A stretch of DNA of 64,000 nt from an uncultured Oscillospiraceae bacterium (GCA_949289045.1 CASEMN010000002.1:248001-312000), one strand, 5' to 3'; shown: positions 1-9,714, numbered from the stretch's first letter. A program made the numbers and translations. The notes: generated by a model from the sequence alone, not told the origin.

Positions 1-60
1 GAAAGACGGAGATATTGTTCTTTTCAGATTCAACGTTTAATTATTAAGGAGGATTTTATT

Positions 61-294
61 ATGGCAGAGATTAAATATGAGATAACAGAGGAAATCGGCG
101 TACTTTCAGAGAATCCCAAGGGCTGGACAAAAGAGCTTAACCTTGTAAGCTGGAACGACAGAGCACCTAAGTTTGACCTTAGAGAGTGGGCTCCCGATCA
201 CTCAAAAATGGCTAAGGGAATAACCCTTAACTTTGACGAAGCAAAGGCTCTCAGAGATTTTCTTAACGACTTCAATTTCGACGAGGAAGAATAA
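61..294 (+). CDS. YdbC/PC4-type single-stranded DNA-binding protein
   Basis: A 77-residue acidic protein resembling the YdbC/PC4 transcriptional-coactivator family, small dimeric proteins that bind single-stranded DNA. Visible features are the GWTKELNLVSWNDRAPKFDLREW core, in which basic and aromatic residues alternate on predicted beta strands, and a C-terminal helix rich in Asp/Glu. AAGGAGG lies about 7 bases before the ATG, and the start agrees with the family. It stands alone and ends in a strong hairpin terminator facing the pectinase gene. The family assignment is from the characteristic W-N-x(4)-K-x-D-x-R pattern; its cellular role in Clostridia is not well defined. Confidence 0.8.
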   Translation: MAEIKYEITEEIGVLSENPKGWTKELNLVSWNDRAPKFDLREWAPDHSKMAKGITLNFDEAKALRDFLNDFNFDEEE

Positions 295-308
295 ACTAAA
301 AGATATGC

Positions 309-351
309 AAAAGGCTGTTATGGAAAAATCCGTAACAGCCTTTATTTTTTT
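309..351. terminator. Rho-independent terminator
   Basis: AAAGGCTGTTA and TAACAGCCTTT arms are followed by a T-rich run on the plus strand. It ends the YdbC gene and lies just beyond the end of the convergent GH28 gene, so it may serve both. Confidence 0.8.
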
Positions 352-361
352 GGTTTTTACT

Positions 362-1741
362 TTAAAAACTTTCAATCTCTTTTCCGTTTACGGTTCCCGC
401 TCTGTAAGAATCCAAAGCACCTTTACCTGTAAAACGGTCAAAGATGAGATTTTCAGTATTATCCGCATCGACGGCATATTTATATGTGTCACAGACATTG
501 CCCCAAAGCATCTTTGTCTTTGAAACTGTGATGTTCTTAGCGTATCTTATAAAGAAGCCTGCATTGTCGTACTTTTCAACACCGTAATCTATACAGGGTC
601 TTAAATCATAGCATCCACATGGCCATTTTGAAGTTTTTGTAACTTCAACGGAGCAGTTTTCAAAAGTGATATCCTCGATATAGTTTTCGCTGTTACCGTG
701 AATCAAAACTCCGTTTTCGCCCTTTGCAGTAATGTTGAAGAAACGGACATTTTTGATTTTACCACTCTTTGTGTTTTCGTCACGGTTAAAAGTGGTTATG
801 GTAATTGGCTCCGCAGTGCCCCACCAGTCGGAACAGAAACGGCGGGTTTCGATAATGCAATTTGAAAAGCTCACATTTTCAACGTTTCCACCGTCTCTAA
901 TCTGAATTGAAAGACCACGGTTAGAACGGCTGATTATGCAGTTATCAACTATTACGTTTCTGAAATCTCCTACACCCTCAGTTCCGATTTTTATAGCCGC
1001 AGAGGTAGAAACAAGAGTACAGCCTGAAATGATTATGTTTTCACAGGGACCGTATTCGCTGTTGCCCTTTGATGATTTAAGACAGATACAGTCGTCGGCA
1101 CACTCAATATGGCAATTAGTAATCCTTACATTGCAGCAGTGATCAGGGTCTATTCCATCGCTGTTTGCAACGTCAAGGTCGTTGAGAATCCTTATTTTAT
1201 CAATTTCCACATCATAGCAGCCTGCCGGATGAAGAGTCCAGAAGGGAGCATCTTTTATAGTTACGTCCTTAAAGCTTATGTGCTTACTGTTCTCAACGTA
1301 GATAACCGTGGGACGGGGATAAAAATCACCTGTCACATAATACTGGCTTTTGCGGTTTACAAAGCTGTGACCGTTTGCATCAATGGTTCCCTCACCTGTT
1401 ATGGAAGCGCCGTCGGCTTCATATCCGTAGATAAACACAAAGCTGGGCTTTCCCGTTACAGGGTTACCAACAAGAGCGGTTTTAGGGTCATTTATCATAT
1501 TACAAGGTCTTATATAGCCCTCAATATCAGAAGTAGCTTTTAATACTGCTCCCTTTTGAAGATGAAGCTCTACATTTTTCTTAAGGCTTACGGAGTCTGA
1601 ATAGTAAACCTTTCCGCTTTCGAGAACTACGGTTCCTCCGCCGTTTTCGCTGCAGGTATCAATAGCTTTCTGAATGGCGGCGGCATCATTTGTTTTTCCG
1701 TCACCTAAAGCTCCGAAATCTTCTACTTTATATAATTTCAT
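362..1741 (-). CDS. Glycoside hydrolase family 28 (polygalacturonase-like)
   Basis: A 459-residue right-handed beta-helix enzyme of family GH28, expected to hydrolyse alpha-1,4 galacturonide or related rhamnogalacturonan bonds in pectin. The N-terminal VEDFGALGDGKTNDAAAIQ block is the usual entry to the helix. The three catalytic acids are visible as N193-S-D195-G and A-D216-D217-C, and the later R/K patch is represented by SIQIRDGG near 278-285; the classic GHG is altered. No signal peptide is seen, so it probably acts inside the cell on imported oligosaccharides. It is the last gene of a five-gene minus-strand sugar operon, with a GGAGGG ribosome site. Confidence 0.85.
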   Translation of the reverse strand: MKLYKVEDFGALGDGKTNDAAAIQKAIDTCSENGGGTVVLESGKVYYSDSVSLKKNVELHLQKGAVLKATSDIEGYIRPCNMINDPKTALVGNPVTGKPSFVFIYGYEADGASITGEGTIDANGHSFVNRKSQYYVTGDFYPRPTVIYVENSKHISFKDVTIKDAPFWTLHPAGCYDVEIDKIRILNDLDVANSDGIDPDHCCNVRITNCHIECADDCICLKSSKGNSEYGPCENIIISGCTLVSTSAAIKIGTEGVGDFRNVIVDNCIISRSNRGLSIQIRDGGNVENVSFSNCIIETRRFCSDWWGTAEPITITTFNRDENTKSGKIKNVRFFNITAKGENGVLIHGNSENYIEDITFENCSVEVTKTSKWPCGCYDLRPCIDYGVEKYDNAGFFIRYAKNITVSKTKMLWGNVCDTYKYAVDADNTENLIFDRFTGKGALDSYRAGTVNGKEIESF

Positions 1742-1769
1742 AACTCATTACCCTCCTTAAACGCTGGGG

Positions 1770-3461
1770 TTAAAACAGTCCGGGAAAGAACGGAAGTATC
1801 ATACCGGGAATAAGAAGCTGAATAAGAGCTACTATTCCCCAAATTACAAGTCCGATAATACCGAGAACAACCGCTATAAGAAGAATTACAAGAACTATTA
1901 AAGCGGCAAGAATCCACGGACCTTTTTTGCTCTTCTTGACTGTATTTTCGTATTTTGGCTTTTTCTCCTCTTCAATAAGCTCCGGGTTCGGATTTTTCTC
2001 TCTGTAAAGTGGGAAGAGTTTAAGCTCGGCCTTTTCGTCACAGATACCTGCGTTATAGAGAAGGGGCTCAACAAGAGAACTTGCGCTTTCGCAGCCCTTT
2101 AAAAGCTTTCCGATTTTAAGACCGATTGTGTCAAGGAAAGAATCTATAATACTTAAAAGTCCCATTGCGATTTTATATTCCCTTGTATCGGGAGTATAGG
2201 GAGCATCGCCGCCGTAAAGGTTAGTGACTGCTTCAAGAATGAAATTGAGAACCTTTCTGTCTTTGATATCCTCATAGTCCTCGGGCTTAAGACCGGTTTC
2301 AGCTCTTGTCCATTTGCCAATCTTTCCTATTGTAAGGCTGTTGAGGAATTTGCCTATGGGCTTAATTATAAACTTTAATTTCTTAACCTTCTCACCGGGA
2401 ACACTGAATGCGTCAGTCATTTCAGCAAGACGGTCAATATCGTTTCCCGCTGCCCAAAGAACCTCACCTATCATGCCGATGAAGAAATCCTTAATATACT
2501 GTGGGAAAGATTTTCCGTCAGTATCAAGGCCTTTAACCTGTTCAATGTACTGGGTTTCAACGGTGATTTTTCCATTGGCCGGATCAATAACCGCTGTTCT
2601 CATTGTGGGCGGATATCCGATAAGGGCAGCCGTTGAAACATCATAGAAGATATTACCCTTTTCAGTTCTTTTAAAGGAAATATCATGAATGTGGGTGTGA
2701 CCGGTAAAAATACAATTTATTCCCCAATCAGCAAAATCTTCTACATTTTCATCATGATGGCCTTGAAGATCACCTTTTCCAATTATTGCGTAAAAAGGTG
2801 ACGGAGCAATCATGGGATGGTGGGTCATGGCGATAATGTACTGGTCGTTTTTCTGAGCGTCCTCAATCTGCTCATGAATCCACTTTTTACAACTTTCACT
2901 AAATCCACTGCTGGCAGGGCCATCGTCGTCAACATCTCTGTCATCGTTAAGGGCAAAAAGTCTGTAACCGTCGCAGAGCTGTACAACGTAGGACATTGAG
3001 GGAAGATGATAGGAAATAGCTTCGTTAGGACCAAATTCATAGTACATATCCCAGAGCATATCTCTCGTTGCTGCAGGAACCTTTATCTTATCGTCGCCCT
3101 TATAGCCGTCTGTTAAACCATCCTCCTGATAGTCGTGAGTGGCGGTTATAACGTATACTCGCTTTCCCCTGCTTTTAAGCTCACGAAGCTTTTCAATAAA
3201 CTCCTGATGGCTTGCTATTTCACCGTCCTTGGTGGTATCGCCTGCAAGGAGGACAATATCGGTAGATGTATCCTCACAGAGCATATCCCAGGCTGTATCT
3301 ATTACAAGGTCGGAGTCCTTAATGACCTTCTGGCTTTTTGATTCGGCTTTTTTATAAGCCTTGCCCTCAGTGCCGATTGTTCTTGAGTAATAATGAGGGT
3401 CGGTGATAATTTGAACTTTTAATGGCGCATTTTTGCTGCCGTAAATTCTTTCTTCGCTCAT
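1770..3461 (-). CDS. Calcineurin-like metallophosphoesterase with C-terminal membrane anchor
   Basis: A 563-residue protein with the dinuclear-metal phosphoesterase motifs in order: TDPHYY (D21, H23), LAGDTTKDGE, ATHDYQ (where most relatives have GNHE), THHPM and GHTHIHD. After the catalytic domain comes a helical region and then, at about residues 515-555, a Lys-rich stretch and a long Ile/Leu/Val segment that looks like a C-terminal membrane anchor. There is no signal peptide, so the catalytic domain probably faces the cytoplasm. Substrate unknown; lying between two glycosidase genes suggests a role with sugar phosphates or with envelope maintenance, which is inference. The gene upstream ends 9 bases before this one starts. 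Confidence 0.75.
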   Translation of the reverse strand: MSEERIYGSKNAPLKVQIITDPHYYSRTIGTEGKAYKKAESKSQKVIKDSDLVIDTAWDMLCEDTSTDIVLLAGDTTKDGEIASHQEFIEKLRELKSRGKRVYVITATHDYQEDGLTDGYKGDDKIKVPAATRDMLWDMYYEFGPNEAISYHLPSMSYVVQLCDGYRLFALNDDRDVDDDGPASSGFSESCKKWIHEQIEDAQKNDQYIIAMTHHPMIAPSPFYAIIGKGDLQGHHDENVEDFADWGINCIFTGHTHIHDISFKRTEKGNIFYDVSTAALIGYPPTMRTAVIDPANGKITVETQYIEQVKGLDTDGKSFPQYIKDFFIGMIGEVLWAAGNDIDRLAEMTDAFSVPGEKVKKLKFIIKPIGKFLNSLTIGKIGKWTRAETGLKPEDYEDIKDRKVLNFILEAVTNLYGGDAPYTPDTREYKIAMGLLSIIDSFLDTIGLKIGKLLKGCESASSLVEPLLYNAGICDEKAELKLFPLYREKNPNPELIEEEKKPKYENTVKKSKKGPWILAALIVLVILLIAVVLGIIGLVIWGIVALIQLLIPGMILPFFPGLF

Positions 3462-3470
3462 TTTAGATAC

Positions 3471-6191
3471 TCACTTTCTGATTATTTCAATGGCAATATC
3501 CTTTTCGGCTGTATCAAGAGTAATCTCCAGAGCACCTTTCTTTCTCTCATTAAAGGAAACCTCTTTACCGTTTACCATAACCTTATAATCGTACATATCG
3601 TTCATAACCGCTACAACGGCACATTTTTCGTTGTTTCCGCAATAACGGCACTTAGCAGTAAAATATGTGTTGTTCTCATTAAAGGAACGGCTGTCAACCC
3701 ACATATCAAAACCACTTGTAAAAATACCCGGCTTATAGTAGGCATTTGCCCAAACGTTAATGGGAGCTGAAAGTCCGCCGAAATTGTGGAACCATCCGCC
3801 GCGTTCAGATTCGATATTGAACATCTCGAAAGTATAGTAGGAGTGGTCAACCTCTCTTCTCCATGCGTTAAGAGCTGTATCGGCAATCTTAAAGGCAAAA
3901 TCAGTTTCGCCTAAATCAAGCATTGTCTTCCAGATAAACCACTGATGTGAGAACCATACGTTGCCGTTCCAGTAGCCGTTGTGCTTAAAATATCCTGCGG
4001 AGCGGTCAACGGCGCTTACGCCAACATTTGACCACATTTCTTTTTCGTTCATTATATGTCCGAGAACTCTCTGTTTTCTGTCCTCAGGGCAGGCTCCCGC
4101 AATAAGGGGATATATTCCGTCCATACCCTTATTGAGGTTTTCGCCGTCATCGGTTCTGAAGAATTTCTCCGGCTCGCCGTTTTCGTTGTGAAGAACATAG
4201 CTGTAATATCCTACTTCGTCATCCCATGCGTTGTCATTGAGAGCCTTTGTAAGCTTTTCGATATCGGCGTCGTATTCGGCTATATCCTCACTGTGACCTG
4301 ATGCTGCGGCTATCATCTTCATTATCTTTGCTATTCTGATAACCTGACTGGAAGAAATACAGGGGCAGGCGTATTTTTCTATTTTCTTTTCTATCATTGC
4401 AGCCTGTGCAGGATAGTCGTCCATGCCGCTTGAAGAATAGAAATAGTCATAGGTAGTGGTCATGCCGCTTTTGAATTTAGCCGTAGTGGAACCATGTGTT
4501 CTACCTGCCATAAATCTGTAATACTGCTTTGCACGGTCATAGTAGGAATAGAGATTAGTTTTATCGTTTTCTCTTTTGAGCATTTCAAGGTACTGGTAGA
4601 ACTGTACGGGAACAGGTGAACCGTGATGGAGGAACGCAAAATCCTTATTGTCTGTTTCGCTAAGATATGTATCGAGCACATACTCTGCAAGCTTCGGCTC
4701 TGCCTCCAAAAGACCGAGAGCGATAAATCCGCTGTCCCAAGTATAAAGGCAGTCCCATCTCTTGCCGGGAGTGTGGTGGACAATATAGTCTCCGTGACGG
4801 TAAATGGGATAGACAACATTTGTGAGAAGAGTGGCTTTAAGTATCTCGTTGCTAAGGGTATATTGTTCGCCCTCTTTGTTATATCCAAGAGGCTTTAAAG
4901 TCGCCTTGCCCTCGTTATAAATACGCTCATATTCTTCATCGGACAGAGGCTCAAATCTATCCTTACTTACAACCACATATTCAATATGGCTTGTGCCGGG
5001 TTTAATATAAAGAGAATGAACAATGGTGTTCTGATAAAATCCCTCGTCGCTCTTTTTAGGTGAAAACGAACCTGTGAAGGTGCGGGTAAGCTCATCAAAG
5101 GTTATATCACTGTTTGAAACACGGGAAATAAGGGCATCTTCAAGAACACCTGTTTCAAGCTCTCTGGTTCTTGTGTTTTTGTTGTGAGTCATAACACAAT
5201 ATGTCTGTCCGATTTCGCCGTAGGTAAGAATTTCTCTAAAACCTCGCTCTGTCTCTTCCTGTATGATTTCCGGCTTTCTCTCATAGAGAACGGTTTCGGC
5301 AGTTACAGCGTTAACATCTTCCTTTTCAGCTACTGCAAAAAAGTCAAATTCGATTCCTGCCCCGCCCTGTGAAACAAGCTCAAATACTACCGAGCCCTTT
5401 GAAATTTTTCCCATGGGGATATATTTAAAGGTAAGACTGTCGCTTTTCTCGAAAGTTACTTCTCTTCCGTTAAGGGCAAAAACCGCTTTGTCTCCATCTC
5501 CTACAGTTCTGTAACGTACGGCAAGAACAGGACTTTCAAAATCATATTCGCTCTTTACTCTGTACTCGGCTCTGTCTCCCTTTTCACATCCAAAAGGCTT
5601 TAAATTAAGGAAATGCACATGGGCGTTGTCTATTCTGTCACCCAGACCCTTTCTGCCGTGGAAAAGAGGATCAATGAATACACCTTTCTCCATACCGTCG
5701 GGGTTTTCCATATCCCATGGTCTTGTCACCGCATAATCAAAGGCCGCATAATTTTCCGCATCAAAGAAAATGCATTTATCGGGCAAAGACACCTTGCAGT
5801 GCTGAGGATAAGGATACTCCAAAGCTGAGAAAATGTTTTCAAGGCAGATCTGGCAAAGCTCAGTATTATTGACAAACTCAGTTCTTACAAGAAAAGCCTC
5901 GTCGTTAATCTTTGTAAAGGATACGTCCGCATAAACCTGATCCTTCCACTCAAGGTCATATCTGTAAGAAAAATGAGTCATATCCTTATTGCAGGTCCAG
6001 GGATGATAATTTGAGGGGAAAGTTACATTGGGCACAGGTACGTTTGTGTTTGCAACCGTTGGATGAATTACAAAATCAAAGCGCACCCCCTCTTTACGGC
6101 TATCGTCAACAATTCGGGAAACACCCATATATTTTTTTGAGTAAGAACCCCATACAGGTACATATTCTGAAAATTTCTTTAAATTGCTCAT
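3471..6191 (-). CDS. GH63/MGH1-like alpha-glycosidase, about 906 residues
   Basis: A large cytoplasmic enzyme with an N-terminal beta-sandwich region (about 1-450) and a C-terminal (alpha/alpha)6 barrel like the mannosylglycerate hydrolase/GH63 clan. Barrel signatures seen are KRWDCLYTWDSGF, a TTYDYFYSSSGMDDYPAQ acidic patch and GYWNGNVWFSHQWF, followed by FEMFN. Substrate cannot be read from sequence; placement between a symporter and a pectinase suggests side-chain removal from plant oligosaccharides. An upstream in-frame TTG at 6209 exists, but the ATG at 6191 has GGAAGGTG five bases before it and gives the natural MSNLKKF start, so I use it. Confidence 0.75.
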   Translation of the reverse strand: MSNLKKFSEYVPVWGSYSKKYMGVSRIVDDSRKEGVRFDFVIHPTVANTNVPVPNVTFPSNYHPWTCNKDMTHFSYRYDLEWKDQVYADVSFTKINDEAFLVRTEFVNNTELCQICLENIFSALEYPYPQHCKVSLPDKCIFFDAENYAAFDYAVTRPWDMENPDGMEKGVFIDPLFHGRKGLGDRIDNAHVHFLNLKPFGCEKGDRAEYRVKSEYDFESPVLAVRYRTVGDGDKAVFALNGREVTFEKSDSLTFKYIPMGKISKGSVVFELVSQGGAGIEFDFFAVAEKEDVNAVTAETVLYERKPEIIQEETERGFREILTYGEIGQTYCVMTHNKNTRTRELETGVLEDALISRVSNSDITFDELTRTFTGSFSPKKSDEGFYQNTIVHSLYIKPGTSHIEYVVVSKDRFEPLSDEEYERIYNEGKATLKPLGYNKEGEQYTLSNEILKATLLTNVVYPIYRHGDYIVHHTPGKRWDCLYTWDSGFIALGLLEAEPKLAEYVLDTYLSETDNKDFAFLHHGSPVPVQFYQYLEMLKRENDKTNLYSYYDRAKQYYRFMAGRTHGSTTAKFKSGMTTTYDYFYSSSGMDDYPAQAAMIEKKIEKYACPCISSSQVIRIAKIMKMIAAASGHSEDIAEYDADIEKLTKALNDNAWDDEVGYYSYVLHNENGEPEKFFRTDDGENLNKGMDGIYPLIAGACPEDRKQRVLGHIMNEKEMWSNVGVSAVDRSAGYFKHNGYWNGNVWFSHQWFIWKTMLDLGETDFAFKIADTALNAWRREVDHSYYTFEMFNIESERGGWFHNFGGLSAPINVWANAYYKPGIFTSGFDMWVDSRSFNENNTYFTAKCRYCGNNEKCAVVAVMNDMYDYKVMVNGKEVSFNERKKGALEITLDTAEKDIAIEIIRK

Positions 6192-6270
6192 TAATACACC
6201 TTCCATCAAAGTTTATTGTAAAATAAAACTCCCGCCGCCGTTTTACCGGAGGCAGGAGCTCAGTTTTTTA

Positions 6271-7737
6271 TCAGTCTTCCTTAACTCCGCGCTTTGCAAT
6301 AAGCTGCTCAGTTATCCTCTTCTTCTTCTCGCCTACAAGGTCATAGAAGAGAATGGGCATTCCCTGGAAGATTACGAATACCGCAGGAATAATTGTGTAG
6401 ATAATAAGGAACTTGTTAAGGGTTGCATCAGACTGGGGACCGTATGTACCGCCTGTTGCGGCAATATATCCTGTCCAGCCGATAAGCAGAACTCCGAAAG
6501 AGTCTGTAAGAGCTGCTGCAATCTTTGCGAAAAGGCTTACGCCTGAATAGCAAAGAGCGTCAACTCTCTTGCCTGTTTTAAGCTCGATTTCATCTATGCA
6601 GTCAGCAATCATAATGTTGGGTGTAAGGTTTGTATTGCCGTGCTGAAGTCCGATAAGGAAGTTAAGGCAAAGGAAAATTACAAGATAAACCGGATTCTCT
6701 TTAAGACCGTTGAAGCCGACTATCTGAGTAAAGATAAAGAGAAGTGTAAGGGCCGAAGCACCGTACAGACAGAAGCTTATGTAAATCTTCTTAGTAGACA
6801 TTCTCTTAAGAAGGAAGTTAACAATTAGCATACTTACCGCAGTACCTATACCCATGGGGAGCATAAGGCCAAGGTTCATATCCTTGCTGCCGAGAAGGTA
6901 AACTGCAATGTAAACAGAAACTGCAGAATAAACGCCGCGGCCGAAACCTGTGAGCTTTGTAATAGCAACCATGAGAAGGTTCTTATTTGTGAAAACAACT
7001 TTAAGAGATTCTACAATATTTGTCTTTTCGCTTGTGTAAGGAACACGCTCTCTGTTATTGAAGAAAGCGAGAAGTACAAGGACTATTCCGAGGAACGCAC
7101 AGATAATAGCGGAGATTGTGTACTCCTGCTTGTCGATGTGATGACCGTACTTAGCCTTGAAAATAATACCGACAATAAGAAGGGCAACCATACCGCCCTG
7201 CTGTCCTACAGCTTTTGCAATGCTTGCAAAAGAAAGGAAGCTGCCTCTTTCATCGGGGTTGGGAGTTGAAACAGCTCCGAAGCAGTTAAGAGGATTTTCT
7301 ACGCCGCTGCCTACGATTGTGTAAACAATGTAGAGAGCATAGATCCAAATAATTGTGAACATAACGTTTCCGGTTCTCGGAGCAACAAAAAGTAAAATAG
7401 TTGAAAGGAAAAGCGGTACCGAGGAATAAAGAATCCAGGGACGAAGCTTACCCCATTTTGTATGAGTTCTATCAATTCTGTATCCGATTCCGATATCGCA
7501 AACAGCGCTTATAATTCTCGCTACAAAGAAAAGAGCAGCGACAATCGCAGTAATTGCGGGGGTCGGAAGTCCGGAGTCACCTAAAGCAAAGTCAATAAAG
7601 AAAGTTTTAGAATAACCCTGTACCCAGCCCGTTAACATTGCAAGACCGAAAAGGCTCAGTGCGTATGTAATGGGTTCGGATTTTCTAAGATACTTCTTCA
7701 TGGCAGCAGGCTGCTGAACAGCTGTATTTTTTTCCAT
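6271..7737 (-). CDS. GPH-family (MelB-like) sugar:cation symporter
   Basis: A 488-residue integral membrane protein with about twelve predicted transmembrane segments. It matches the glycoside-pentoside-hexuronide:cation symporter family of the major facilitator superfamily: an early D-x-x-x-G-Y-R-I-D-R-T-x-x-K-W-G-K-x-R-P-W loop (about residues 80-100) is the diagnostic cytoplasmic signature. It should import glycosides or uronides with Na+ or H+. It is second in the sugar operon, between a membrane-anchored unknown and the GH63-like enzyme, so it is the likely uptake step for their substrate. GAGGTGAAAG precedes the ATG. Confidence 0.85.
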   Translation of the reverse strand: MEKNTAVQQPAAMKKYLRKSEPITYALSLFGLAMLTGWVQGYSKTFFIDFALGDSGLPTPAITAIVAALFFVARIISAVCDIGIGYRIDRTHTKWGKLRPWILYSSVPLFLSTILLFVAPRTGNVMFTIIWIYALYIVYTIVGSGVENPLNCFGAVSTPNPDERGSFLSFASIAKAVGQQGGMVALLIVGIIFKAKYGHHIDKQEYTISAIICAFLGIVLVLLAFFNNRERVPYTSEKTNIVESLKVVFTNKNLLMVAITKLTGFGRGVYSAVSVYIAVYLLGSKDMNLGLMLPMGIGTAVSMLIVNFLLKRMSTKKIYISFCLYGASALTLLFIFTQIVGFNGLKENPVYLVIFLCLNFLIGLQHGNTNLTPNIMIADCIDEIELKTGKRVDALCYSGVSLFAKIAAALTDSFGVLLIGWTGYIAATGGTYGPQSDATLNKFLIIYTIIPAVFVIFQGMPILFYDLVGEKKKRITEQLIAKRGVKED

Positions 7738-7759
7738 AATCTTTCACCTCACTACATTA

Positions 7760-8419
7760 TTAGGCTTCAAGCTGACTGTTTACAAACATATTCTCAACTT
7801 CTGTAAACTTGCCGTCTTTAAATTCCACGTTTGTAAGCGCAAGGGAGTTGTTATGAATTTTAATTCCTGCAACAGTTATATCGTTGTCTACTTCAATATG
7901 TATATTGTCGCCATCTTTAAATTCATATCCCTTTATTACTACTGTAAGGATAGCCTTGTCGCCTTCGGTTTTATAACTGTACTCATAATGAACAGTTTCA
8001 GTAGATTTGCCTTCGCGGACAAGCTTAATTGCCTCAGCAAAGCTCATTTCTGATTCGTCATCACTTTTTGTGCCAAGCTTTGTCCAGTCGCCGTACTGAT
8101 AATTGCCGTTATCATCCAGAGCATAAGTTCCATCATTGTTCTTTGTAGGTTCAGGTCTTATTGTAACAGAACCATAAAGATCATCACCGAACTCATCAGG
8201 AAGAGTGGTCTTTTTATCGTACCTTGTGTTTGAATAGGCTTCTTCTTTGTCAAGGGTAAATACAAGTGTGGTTTCATCACCGTTTACTGTTGTCGCAACC
8301 TCATAATTTCTAACATTATATTCGTTGTATACAACGCCCTGAACGTACGTGTATCCACCGAAGGCTGCAATGGTTATTAAAGCAATTGCGGTAATGACAG
8401 CTACAACCGACTTACTCAT
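7760..8419 (-). CDS. Membrane-anchored or secreted protein of unknown function
   Basis: A 219-residue protein with an N-terminal hydrophobic segment (residues about 4-24) that is either a signal peptide or an anchor, followed by an acidic, beta-rich extracellular region. No family recognised. The frame stays open upstream to 8500, but the ATG at 8419 has AAGGGAGGAAG before it and a consensus promoter lies at 8466-8494, inside the longer version, so the short start is right. It leads the sugar operon and could be a sensor or binding partner of the following symporter; that is inference from position only. Confidence 0.7.
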   Translation of the reverse strand: MSKSVVAVITAIALITIAAFGGYTYVQGVVYNEYNVRNYEVATTVNGDETTLVFTLDKEEAYSNTRYDKKTTLPDEFGDDLYGSVTIRPEPTKNNDGTYALDDNGNYQYGDWTKLGTKSDDESEMSFAEAIKLVREGKSTETVHYEYSYKTEGDKAILTVVIKGYEFKDGDNIHIEVDNDITVAGIKIHNNSLALTNVEFKDGKFTEVENMFVNSQLEA

Positions 8420-8465
8420 TCTTCTTCCTCCCTTAAACTGTGTTCTTTTGACATTAACCATGAAT

Positions 8466-8494
8466 ATTATACCAAAGCTTTTTCTGTAATTCAA
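8466..8494 (-). promoter_or_regulatory. Sigma-A promoter of the sugar operon
   Basis: Read on the minus strand: TTGAAT, 17 bases, TATAAT. It would start transcription near 8459, giving a 5' leader of about 40 bases before the start codon at 8419. Confidence 0.75.
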
Positions 8495-8499
8495 TATCA

Positions 8500-8707
8500 A
8501 TATATATATTTAGCACAAATTTAATTTTAGACAATTTTTCGTGATAAAAAGCCATATATTTAAATATTTTTTCGAATTTTTACTATTATATCTTATTTTT
8601 TTCGATTTCTTGTGCAAATTCAGAATTTGCAATATACCTGTCGAGCTTTTTTTCTCAAAAAAAATTATTAATATTATACAAAGGCAATTGCTTTATTTAA
8701 AGTAATT
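8500..8707. other. AT-rich intergenic stretch
   Basis: Very AT-rich, with several TATTTT-type runs and no plausible reading frame. It separates the terminator of the RmlD-like gene from the sugar-operon promoter. Nothing further is supported. Confidence 0.5.
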
Positions 8708-8750
8708 AAAAAAGCGTAAAACAACGTAAAAACATTGTTTTACACTTTTT
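8708..8750 (-). terminator. Terminator of the RmlD-like gene
   Basis: Arms GTAAAACAA (8716-8724) and TTGTTTTAC (8735-8743), extended by AAAAAG/CTTTTT, make a long hairpin followed on the minus strand by a T run. Confidence 0.7.
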
Positions 8751-8790
8751 AAAATTCATCAAGATTTATCTTTCCTTGTATACTTGCTCT

Positions 8791-9630
8791 TTAAAGCAGC
8801 TCTCCTTCATCCTCTAAGTAACGCATCAGAGCATCCTTCCACGGAGGAAGATGGCGAAATTTACCGTCCAAACAGGATGTGTCCAACACGCAGCGTGTAG
8901 GCTCTGCCTCCCGGGAGGCAATACTTGCCCCTTTAACCGGCAAAACAGAAACAGCATATCCACAAAGACGCTTTATTTCCAGCGCCATTTCATAAAGGCT
9001 GCAATACCCTTCATTTACTCCGTGATAAACTCCATATTTTTCGCTTTGAGCCATCTCTAAAAGCAATACTGCAAGGTCTTTAACATATGTGGGAGAAGCA
9101 AGACGATCATATGGAGCTTTAATGCTCCTGCCCTGCTTCATCTGACTGAGAACCCGGCTTATATAATTATCCTCGCCTTTTCCGTAAAGGCGGCTTGTAC
9201 GCACTATAAAAGTTTTTGAACACTTTTCAAGACAAACTTTTTCCCCTGCCAGTTTACTTTCACCATAAATATTTACCGGGAAAACCGGCGACATAGTTTT
9301 AAGTTTAACTCCTGCAGCGCCGTCAAAAACAAAATCCGTACTTACATAAATAAATTTTGCATCTACCTTTTCTGCCACTTCCGCTGCATTTTTAACTCCT
9401 TCAAAATTAACCTTAAAAGCCTTCTGCCGCTCTTCTTCTGAGGTATCAATATTTTTATAGGATGCACAGTATATGATACAGTCCGGTTTTACGGACATAA
9501 CATATTCTTCATTTTTATCATCATTTATAAAATCAGAAGCAGAAACAATGCCTTTGCATCCCCTGGCAGGACAAAAATACATCACTGCCTTACCCAAAGC
9601 TGTTTCAGCTCCAACAATAAGTATCTTCAT
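8791..9630 (-). CDS. dTDP-4-dehydrorhamnose reductase (RmlD)-like NAD(P) reductase
   Basis: A 279-residue extended short-chain dehydrogenase. The N-terminal ILIVGAETALGKAV is a modified glycine-rich Rossmann loop; YVSTDFVFDG carries the Ser/Thr of the active site and YGESKLAGE the Tyr-x-x-x-Lys pair. RmlD makes dTDP-L-rhamnose in cell-surface polysaccharide synthesis, but no rmlA, rmlB or rmlC lies nearby, so a different nucleotide-sugar substrate is possible. Single gene with its own promoter and terminator, divergent from feoA. Confidence 0.75.
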   Translation of the reverse strand: MKILIVGAETALGKAVMYFCPARGCKGIVSASDFINDDKNEEYVMSVKPDCIIYCASYKNIDTSEEERQKAFKVNFEGVKNAAEVAEKVDAKFIYVSTDFVFDGAAGVKLKTMSPVFPVNIYGESKLAGEKVCLEKCSKTFIVRTSRLYGKGEDNYISRVLSQMKQGRSIKAPYDRLASPTYVKDLAVLLLEMAQSEKYGVYHGVNEGYCSLYEMALEIKRLCGYAVSVLPVKGASIASREAEPTRCVLDTSCLDGKFRHLPPWKDALMRYLEDEGELL

Positions 9631-9664
9631 TATTCAGCCTCGCATAACTCAACTTTATTTTTTA

Positions 9665-9693
9665 ATGATAATATTATTTATTAAAAAGGTCAA
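9665..9693 (-). promoter_or_regulatory. Promoter of the RmlD-like gene
   Basis: Minus strand: TTGACC, 17 bases, TATCAT. It points away from the feo promoter, with its -35 about 40 bases from the feo -35. Confidence 0.6.
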
Positions 9694-9714
9694 CAGGGAA
9701 TATTACCCTAAAAA

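Noticed and set aside
1109..1543. A 144-codon plus-strand frame within the GH28 gene
   Set aside because: It lies opposite a well-conserved catalytic region and has no ribosome site.
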